Below are positions 58,080 to 64,000 of a DNA stretch of 64,000 nt, one piece after another. This stretch comes from Okeania hirsuta (GTDB lineage Bacteria > Cyanobacteriota > Cyanobacteriia > Cyanobacteriales > Microcoleaceae), in assembly GCF_003838195.1 (NCBI RefSeq), contig NZ_RCBY01000004.1, positions 27,721 to 91,720 of the forward strand, read 5' to 3'. Below the pieces are notes generated by a model. That model was not told where the DNA came from. It searched no databases and saw nothing but the letters and a program-made list of their open reading frames with translations. The translations under genes and the position numbers were made by a program. Position 1 is the first letter of the stretch. Every line of letters begins with the position of its first letter.

Positions 58080-59855
58080 ATGCTTCAGATTTCATTACTT
58101 AAAACGAAAAGCCAAATACTCTTATTCACTTGTCTCACTATTTCAATTTCACTATTTGGATGTACTCAAAACTCTCCAAAATCTGTAACACCTATAGCAG
58201 AATTAAAACGCAGTAAACAAAGTATAGTAGTATCAGCTCATCCCTTAGCCAGTGAAGCAGGAAAATTAATTCTGCAAAAAGGCGGAAATGCAGTAGATGC
58301 AGCCATTGCTACTGCCTTCGCTATTTCAGTAGTAGAGCCATTTTCCGCAGGTATTGGTGGGGGTGGTTTCTTGCTATTAGGAATTCCCCCAGAAAATCCT
58401 GAAACTCAGAAACAGTATAAAATTCAAGCATTAGATTTTCGGGAAAGAGCGCCCAAAGCAGCAACCCAAAATATGTACCTGAACTCACAAGGAGAAATAG
58501 AAAAAAGAGCAAGCTTAGATGGACATTTAGCAGTAGGAGTACCTGGAACTGTTGCGGGGTTATACACTGTTCATAAAAACTATGGGAAATTACCTTGGTC
58601 AGAATTATTACAACCAGCTATTAGTTATGCTCAGAATGGCTTTGAAGTAAGCGATCGCTTCGTGAATAGATTAGAAAGACGTTTAGAAGTAATCAACAAA
58701 AACGTCGCAGCAAGAGAAATATTTACAAAAGATGGAGAAGCATATCAGTCAGGAGACTTACTAATTCAAAACGATAAAGCTCAGACCCTAGAAACCATTG
58801 CCAAAAACCCACAAAGCTTTTATACAGGCAAAATTGCTCAAGCGGTCGCTAATGATATGGCTGCCAATGGAGGTTTAATCACATTAGAAGACTTAAAAAA
58901 TTATACACCAATTTGGCGTCAACCTATCTGTGGTAACTTTCGACAAGCGGAAATTTGTGCCATGTCACCACCATCATCTGGGGGAGTTCATCTACTACAA
59001 ATATTGAATATTGTCGGCGAAACTAACTTGCAAGAGTGGGGCAATAAAAATCCTGACACTATCCATTTACTGACTGAAGCAATGCGAGTTGCTTATGCCG
59101 ATCGCTCCAAATATTTAGGAGATCCAGATTTTGTACAAGTACCTGTCAAAGAATTAACCAGTCGTAGTTATGCTCAACAGCAACGTCAAAATATTAATCC
59201 CAAACAAGTCAGACCCTCCAGTGAAGTACAACCCACATCACCCGAAACTCTAGAGCGTCATACTTCGGAGTCTCCAGATACTACTCATCTGACCGTAGTA
59301 GATCGAGAGCGCAAAGTTGTTAGTCTGACATATACAATAAATGGTAGTTTTGGTGCTGGAGTAGTAGCGACTGGTACAGGAATATTATTAAATAATGAGA
59401 TGGATGACTTTGCTGCTGCTCCAGGAGTGCCAAACTTATATGGTCTAGTGGGAGGTGAGGCAAATGCGATCGCTCCAGGAAAAACCCCTTTGTCAAGTAT
59501 GACTCCTACTATTGTGACACAGGATGGTCGGTTAATTATGGCAACTGGCTCTCCAGGAGGAAGTACAATTATTACTACAGTCTTGCAGGTAGTTTTAAAT
59601 GTGCTGGAATATCAAATGAATGCTGCCGAAGCAGTATCTGCACCTCGTTTTCATCATCAATGGTTGCCAGATAGATTACTTTTGGAAACGGGAGGGTTTA
59701 GTGAAGCAACTGTGAATGAATTGAAACAGCGAGGACATAATATTGTAATGCGTGATGGTTGGGGAAATGCAAATGTAGTTGTGCAGGATGAGAGTGGGAT
59801 GTTGGAAGCAGCAGCAGATCCTCGTGGAGAAGGAGAGGTGAGAGTGGGAGAGTGA
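58080..59855 (+). CDS. ggt: Gamma-glutamyltransferase, lipoprotein form
   Basis: This is an Ntn-hydrolase that cleaves and transfers the gamma-glutamyl group of glutathione in the periplasm. The 591-residue precursor has an N-terminal signal with lipobox LFGC (about residue 28). The large subunit has VVSAHPLASEAGKLIL and FSAGIGGGGFLLL. Self-cleavage should occur before the Thr in SPDTTHLTVVD (about residue 403). The small subunit has GILLNNEMDDF, PLSSMTPTIV and ATGSPGGSTIITT. The last few residues and stop lie in a GTGGGAGAGT-type repeat that continues downstream, so the C-terminus has been reshaped by repeat DNA. Confidence 0.93.
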   Translation: MLQISLLKTKSQILLFTCLTISISLFGCTQNSPKSVTPIAELKRSKQSIVVSAHPLASEAGKLILQKGGNAVDAAIATAFAISVVEPFSAGIGGGGFLLLGIPPENPETQKQYKIQALDFRERAPKAATQNMYLNSQGEIEKRASLDGHLAVGVPGTVAGLYTVHKNYGKLPWSELLQPAISYAQNGFEVSDRFVNRLERRLEVINKNVAAREIFTKDGEAYQSGDLLIQNDKAQTLETIAKNPQSFYTGKIAQAVANDMAANGGLITLEDLKNYTPIWRQPICGNFRQAEICAMSPPSSGGVHLLQILNIVGETNLQEWGNKNPDTIHLLTEAMRVAYADRSKYLGDPDFVQVPVKELTSRSYAQQQRQNINPKQVRPSSEVQPTSPETLERHTSESPDTTHLTVVDRERKVVSLTYTINGSFGAGVVATGTGILLNNEMDDFAAAPGVPNLYGLVGGEANAIAPGKTPLSSMTPTIVTQDGRLIMATGSPGGSTIITTVLQVVLNVLEYQMNAAEAVSAPRFHHQWLPDRLLLETGGFSEATVNELKQRGHNIVMRDGWGNANVVVQDESGMLEAAADPRGEGEVRVGE

Positions 59856-60394
59856 GGGAGTAGGGGAGTAGGGGAGTGGGGGAGTGAGGGAGTAGGGGAG
59901 TAGGGGAGTGTGGGGAGACGCGCAGATAGATGGACGCGGGAGTTCTCTCTAATGAATAGAGCGAGTAGATTGAATTAATTACTCAATTATCTAATCTCCG
60001 CGTCCCCATGTCACCGCAAAACCGAAGCTCTCGAAAAAGAAAAGGTTTACCGAATAATTAATAATTAATAATTAATAATTAATAATTCAATAATTCTAGT
60101 TTAAAGCCTCCCCTTTTAAGGGGAAAAAAGCGGTCGAGGGATGGATGGGTTTCCTAACCATATCCAATAGACCAAGAGAAGAAATAATATTTCCTTATAT
60201 TCAATTCCGTAACGGTTTTAATCAGAGGTAATTATCCATTATCAATTATCAATTAATGAAGAGAATACCAGGGATGCAAACCTTTAAAAGGATTACCTCT
60301 TTCACTCCTTGGAGACTAATTCTTCTTTCGGTGCAATAATGAGCTAATAACTCATAGCTGATAGCTGACAGCTGAATACTTACATTTTTATCTC
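59856..60394. other. Repeat-filled spacer after ggt
   Basis: GGGAGTAGGGGAGTAGGGGA runs extend from the ggt stop. Tandem TTAATAATTAA units follow, and then a TTACCGAA-family element (60051-60232) with CCTCCCCTTTTAAGGGGA, CATATCCAATAGACCAAGAG and AGAGGTAATTA. Near 60340-60385 an arm CTGATAGCTGACAGCTGAAT resembles the GTAAGCAT family. No gene is seen. Confidence 0.6.
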
Positions 60395-60880
60395 CTAAAC
60401 ATCACAAAATACAGCATCAAAAATAGAGCGGCAAATTCTAAATTTGATGTTGACAAGATTTTGATAAAACTCATCTTTATTACCTATTTCTATTCTTCCC
60501 TCCACAGCTAACTTTTTCAAAATAGCTAAAGTTCCCTTGACATTTAATCCTAAATTAGTAGCCATTTTTCTAGCAGCTAAATCGTCTAAAATTACAAAAT
60601 CAGTCTGTAATTCCGTAGCCAGAGCAATAGTTTCTGATTCACCCCGACCAAAATTCATATTTAACCGATTAAATAAAGAAGTTAAATTAGTGCTTTTTAT
60701 AATTAACTTTTATGCTGCTAATATAGGAGTCAATGCCTGACTAATATCATCACTTTTAGCATTAATTTCATTCACCACAGAAGGCGTTATATAAAATTCA
60801 TAATTGTCATTAAAAAATAATTCTAAAGCTTGCAACCTGACTAAAAAGATAATAGGAGACGAATCAATCGCGATTTTCAA
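60395..60880 (-). pseudogene. DUF3368 PIN-domain toxin interrupted by a nonsense codon
   Basis: One continuous minus-strand frame from TTG 60880 reads KIAIDSSPIIFLVRLQALEL, then ITPSVVNEINAKS and ILAA, then TAA at 60710-60712, then SLFNRLNMNFGRGESETIAL, TDFVILDDLAARKMATNLGL and VKGTLAILKKLA. This is a VapC-like PIN RNase of DUF3368 type with acidic residues in IDSS, GRGESE and ILDD. The single in-frame stop falls between the N- and C-terminal acidic sites, so full-length toxin is not made unless the stop is read through. The downstream ATG 60658 could give an 87-residue piece. Confidence 0.8.
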
Positions 60881-60915
60881 AACTTTTACTTATTCAAATA
60901 TTAATTATTAATTGT

Positions 60916-61155
60916 TTACCATCTTTGTTCCTGTTCTATATCCTCAGAGGAAAGATAGGAAAATTCAATGCCTAATAAATCCAAGATTTGCAATAATTCC
61001 TCAGCATCAATTCCCATGATTTCCGCACCTTTTCTCAAACTAATTAATCTAGTCATTAAAGCACCTAAGACAAATAAAAACTTTTCCTTTTGTTCGGGTT
61101 CAACAAAAATTGGTAAAGCAGCAGCAATATTTTTAACATCAAGAATAGTTGTCAT
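60916..61155 (-). CDS. UPF0175-like antitoxin
   Basis: This 79-residue protein lies 35 bp upstream of the DUF3368 toxin frame on the same strand. The C-terminal half ISLRKGAEIMGIDAEELLQI is the helix-turn-helix-like part of UPF0175 proteins, usual partners of DUF3368 toxins. The acidic tail SSEDIEQEQRW would contact the toxin. The N-terminus is less typical, with an inserted FVEPEQKEKFLFVLGALM. It appears intact while its toxin carries a stop, as expected for a decaying toxin-antitoxin pair. Confidence 0.72.
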   Translation of the reverse strand: MTTILDVKNIAAALPIFVEPEQKEKFLFVLGALMTRLISLRKGAEIMGIDAEELLQILDLLGIEFSYLSSEDIEQEQRW

Positions 61156-61295
61156 TTCAGTTATCAGTTAGAGGAAGCTTGAGATATTATTTATCACGAA
61201 AGGCAAAAGGCAGAAGGCAGAAGGGAATTTGACTTAATTCCCACCCACCCGCAGCTAATTCCCAACAACTCTTTAAATATGTGAAAAACTTAATT

Positions 61296-61526
61296 AGGGT
61301 TTGCTGAATAAAGTTAAAAGTTAGGGCAGCTAAGGGTTAAGAGCTTTTTATATTAAGTTTATCCGCTAGCTATTGGCTAGTTTTGCCTCAAAATACTGGA
61401 ATTTCCTGCTGAAATTCAAGAAAATTTCTTCACATATAATGGCCGAAACCGTTGCCTGTTCCTCCCATCTCCGCGTCTCCGCGTCCCCGTGTCCTACTCC
61501 CACCAACCAATTTTTCAGCAAACCCT
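61296..61526. repeat. AGGGTTTGCTGA-family MITE
   Basis: Perfect 12-bp ends AGGGTTTGCTGA and TCAGCAAACCCT. The interior includes CTAGCTATTGGCTAG and CTCCGCGTCTCCGCGTCCCC. Its right end is only 4 bp from the start of the next element. Confidence 0.85.
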
Positions 61527-61530
61527 AATT

Positions 61531-61829
61531 ATATCATGTCCAGTAGCATCGGTATTGTATTACAAAGGTAGGGAACAGGCAGGAATACTTAAGAGCAAGA
61601 AAAAAACTTAAATTTCCTGTAGATATTTACCAAAAAATGAAGTCCAAAACCTCCCCTTTTAAGGGGATGAAAAGCGGTCGAGGGATGGCGAGGTTTCCTC
61701 GCCATATTCAATCGACCAAGAGAATATTCAGTTCAGTATTTCAATCCCAATGCTTTAGTGGTCGGTACTGATAACTGATAACTGAAATGACCTTTGGGTT
61801 TACACAAACGATACCAGCGGACATGATAT
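61531..61829. repeat. TATCATGTCC-family MITE (inverted copy) with a nested TTACCGAA-family element
   Basis: The outer ends TATCATGTCC and GGACATGATA are flanked by TTA on both sides. Reading inverted, its body matches 23315-23475 up to GTAGATATT(T/C)ACC. About 160 bp of the other family then intrude (about 61629-61790: CCTCCCCTTTTAAGGGGATG, CATATTCAATCGACCAAGAG, GGTACTGATAACTG) before CCTTTGGGTTTACACAAACG resumes the outer element. Excision of the insert restores the family sequence. Confidence 0.88.
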
Positions 61830-61868
61830 TAACTAATATCAAAGAAATTAAAAATTTACCCAAAAAAA

Positions 61869-63410
61869 ATGTCTCAGACTGATGTAATTTTAATCGGTAG
61901 TGGAATTGGTGGTCTAAGTTGTGCCGCTTTACTAGCGCGCTATGGTTTTAATGTCATAGTTTGCGAAAGTCACTCTATTGCTGGAGGTGCTGCTCATAGT
62001 TTTGAATATCAAGGCTTTAAATTTGATTCTGGACCATCTTTACATTCTGGTCTATCCTATCATCCTTCTACCAACCCACTAGCACAAGTTTTGGATGCTA
62101 TCGGCGAAAAAGTCCCCTGTGTAACCTACGACACTTGGGGTTGTTGTTTGCCAGAAGGTGACTTTAATACCTCCGTAGGTGCAGACCAATTTTGTGATGT
62201 TCTCCAAAAATTGAGAGGAGAAAATGCTGTAACAGAATGGCGTCAACTCCAAAAAGTTATGGCTCCATTTGCAGAAGCAGCGATCGCTATTCCACCAGCT
62301 TCTCTCCGTTTTGACTTAGGAGCGATAATGACCATGGGGCAATTTCTACCTGCTATGGCAAAACACATTTTCAATGTTGGTAAGTTAACAGGGCCGTTTG
62401 CCCAAATTATGGAAAATGTTGTGACAGACCCTTTTATTAATAACTGGCTTAACTTACTCTGTTTCCTACTTTCAGGTTTGCCTGCAAATGGTACCAGTGC
62501 CGCTGAAGTTGCATTTATGTTTGCCGAATGGTATCGACCAGGAGTTGTACTTGATTATCCTATTGGTGGCAGTGGAGCAATAGTTGATGCTTTGGTGCGT
62601 GGGTTAAAACGTCACGGTGGTCAATTGATGTTGAATGCTCATGTGGAAGAGGTATTAGTAAAAGATGGTCGTGCTGTTGGTGTGAGTTTACGAAATGGAA
62701 CAGAAATTAGAGCAAAGGAAGCAGTAATATCCAATGCTTCTATTTGGGATACTTTGAAATTATTGCCAGAAGGTGCGGTGCCAAAATCTTTTCGGCAACA
62801 ACGACAACAGACACCAGAATGTAATAGTTTCATGCACTTACATTTAGGTATTGATGCTACAGACATCAAACCAGACTTAGCGTGTCACCATATTATTGTC
62901 AATCATTGGGATGAGATAGATGCACCTCAGAATGTTGTGTTGATATCCATTCCATCTTTGATAGATGCTACTGTTGCACCACCTGGTAAGCACGTTATTC
63001 ATGTATATACTCCAGGAAATGAACCTTATAAATTTTGGCATGGTATGGATAGAAAGAGTCAAGAATATGCACAACAAAAACAACAACGAGCTGAGGTGAT
63101 GTGGCAAGCATTGGAGCGAGTCATACCTGATGTGCGCTCTCGTTGTGAAGTAACATTGGTCGGTACTCCACTAACTCACGAACGTTTTCTCCGCCGTCAC
63201 CGAGGAACTTACGGACCTGCAATTCGTTCCGGGGAGAGTTTGTTTCCTGGACCAAATACACCTTTACCAGGATTATTGTGTTGTGGTGACTCTACTTTTC
63301 CTGGTATAGGTTTGCCTGCAGTAGCAGTTAGTGGCATGATAGCAGCAAATACTCTTGCACCTGTTTCTCAGCATTGGAAAATGTTAGAAAGTTTGGGGTA
63401 TGTCCGGTAG
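61869..63410 (+). CDS. FAD-dependent oxidoreductase of the CrtI/CrtISO-like family
   Basis: The 513-residue protein has an N-terminal dinucleotide-binding motif VILIGSGIGGLSCAALLARY, then AGGAAHSFEYQGFKFDSGPS, as in phytoene desaturases and carotenoid isomerases. A central IGGSGAIVDALVRGLKRHGG and a C-terminal FAD-contact segment LPGLLCCGDSTFPGIGLPAV complete the fold. The substrate is unknown. It could be a carotenoid or another polyene or quinone-like compound, and no carotenoid gene is nearby. The final codons GYVR and the TAG stop are inside a TATGTCCGGTAGCATCGG sequence, an end of the MITE family. Confidence 0.85.
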   Translation: MSQTDVILIGSGIGGLSCAALLARYGFNVIVCESHSIAGGAAHSFEYQGFKFDSGPSLHSGLSYHPSTNPLAQVLDAIGEKVPCVTYDTWGCCLPEGDFNTSVGADQFCDVLQKLRGENAVTEWRQLQKVMAPFAEAAIAIPPASLRFDLGAIMTMGQFLPAMAKHIFNVGKLTGPFAQIMENVVTDPFINNWLNLLCFLLSGLPANGTSAAEVAFMFAEWYRPGVVLDYPIGGSGAIVDALVRGLKRHGGQLMLNAHVEEVLVKDGRAVGVSLRNGTEIRAKEAVISNASIWDTLKLLPEGAVPKSFRQQRQQTPECNSFMHLHLGIDATDIKPDLACHHIIVNHWDEIDAPQNVVLISIPSLIDATVAPPGKHVIHVYTPGNEPYKFWHGMDRKSQEYAQQKQQRAEVMWQALERVIPDVRSRCEVTLVGTPLTHERFLRRHRGTYGPAIRSGESLFPGPNTPLPGLLCCGDSTFPGIGLPAVAVSGMIAANTLAPVSQHWKMLESLGYVR

Positions 63411-63721
63411 CATCGGTATTGTAAGCGGAAAGTAAGGAAGAAGGAAGAGGGAAGAAGTAGGAAAGCTGAAGAGCTGGTAGAGAACAACATCCAATATTTC
63501 TCTTTTGCCCCCCGAACGTGGGTTTATATAAAATCCGGTTATACAGTTATCGCACTTTCCACTTCCATGGGATGCAGACATAAAATGCCTACTTATCCCC
63601 AGATAATTCCAACTCTCATCCTTTCTTCCTATTGACTCCTGATATCAAATCCGGTAGCATCGGTATAAAAAAATTAAACCTGATAAATTAAGGGATGAAT
63701 AGTAAGAGTTGGGCGATCGCC
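63411..63721. other. Spacer with MITE ends
   Basis: It continues the TGTCCGGTAGCATCGGTATT end from the previous gene. It also holds ATAAAATCCGGTTATACAG near 63526 and ATCAAATCCGGTAGCATCGG near 63646, so at least three end motifs lie within 260 bp. A possible upstream in-frame start for the next gene is ATG 63695. No other gene is seen. Confidence 0.5.
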
Positions 63722-64000
63722 ATGCCGAGATTGTTAAAGCTAGAACCACACAAAAGTATCGAAGAGTTGGAAAAACTCTACCGACAAACTCAAGACCCAA
63801 TAGAACGAACTAGATGGCAAATCCTCTGGTTGATAGCTAAAGGCCACAAAGTAGAAGAAGTGGCTGAGGTTACTGGATATCGGCGTGGTTCAATTTACAG
63901 AATTGTAGGGCGCTATAACCGATTAGGTATTGATGGATTAAAAGATCGTCGCCATCAACATCAGGGGCCGGAGACCTTACTCTCAGAAATAGACCAAGCT
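63722..64000 (+). CDS. IS630-family transposase, 5' part, running off the right edge
   Basis: From ATG 63722 the frame reads MPRLLKLEPHKSIEELEKLY, ERTRWQILWLIAKGHKVEEV, TGYRRGSIYRIVGRYNRLG and LKDRRHQHQG to the window end without a stop. This is the N-terminal helix-turn-helix region of IS630-type transposases of cyanobacteria. The DDE domain lies beyond the edge. ATG 63695 (adding MNSKSWAIA) is in frame but less typical of the family. Confidence 0.85.
   Translation, partial: MPRLLKLEPHKSIEELEKLYRQTQDPIERTRWQILWLIAKGHKVEEVAEVTGYRRGSIYRIVGRYNRLGIDGLKDRRHQHQGPETLLSEIDQA

Overview
This window is chromosomal DNA from a filamentous, AT-rich cyanobacterium. The evidence is about 25 HIP1 octamers (GCGATCGC), pcyA for phycocyanobilin synthesis, a KaiB-like protein, and proteins of cyanobacterial type (CHASE2 cyclase with a DUF928 neighbour, DUF1400 hydrolase). 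Low GC, long gene-poor spacers packed with small mobile repeats, and decaying IS elements suggest the Trichodesmium/Okeania side of the Oscillatoriales. That placement is an inference from overall character.

Layout. 1-0.3 kb: 5' end of an IS5-type transposase. 0.7-8.2 kb: CHASE2 nucleotide cyclase, DUF928 protein, a small exported protein, PilT and a KaiB-like protein. 9-17.4 kb (minus strand): thioredoxin-NHL protein, a two-gene HEPN plus double-P-loop ATPase cassette, and SbcC. 17.4-21.5 kb: a gene desert with a dead IS1-family element, a kinase remnant and a large imperfect tandem repeat with conserved pairing. 21.5-31.7 kb: pcyA, a DevA-like ATPase remnant, IS1-type transposase remnants, a polyproline membrane protein, dnaX, a C-methyltransferase remnant and a WD40 protein. 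32.3-37.4 kb: a 92-bp tandem array and two DUF1400 genes, one fused to an alpha/beta hydrolase and a solute-binding domain. 37.9-42.7 kb: a 41-residue gene, comF and a PEP-synthase-like gene. 43-53 kb: a peptide export locus with an HlyD-type adaptor, a double-glycine precursor peptide, and one 1793-residue protein that joins a C39-peptidase ABC exporter to a second ABC exporter. Two or three tandem arrays lie among these genes. 53.8-64 kb: ABC-F ATPase, pgsA, a small unknown gene, gamma-glutamyltransferase, a toxin-antitoxin pair with a nonsense codon in the toxin, a CrtI/CrtISO-like oxidoreductase, and the start of an IS630 transposase.

The most striking overall property is the number of different terminal-inverted-repeat elements. 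I count about ten families. One family has ends TATCATGTCC or TATCAAATCC and leaves a 3-bp TTA/TAA duplication in most copies. Some elements are nested in others, some interrupt genes, and some supply coding sequence or stop codons to neighbouring genes.

The best candidates for an undescribed system are the HEPN/KGGVGR-ATPase pair (10.7-13.9 kb), the structured tandem repeat (20.0-21.1 kb) and the fused exporter with its precursor peptide (43-53 kb). All calls rest on reading the sequence and on family knowledge. No database search was run.
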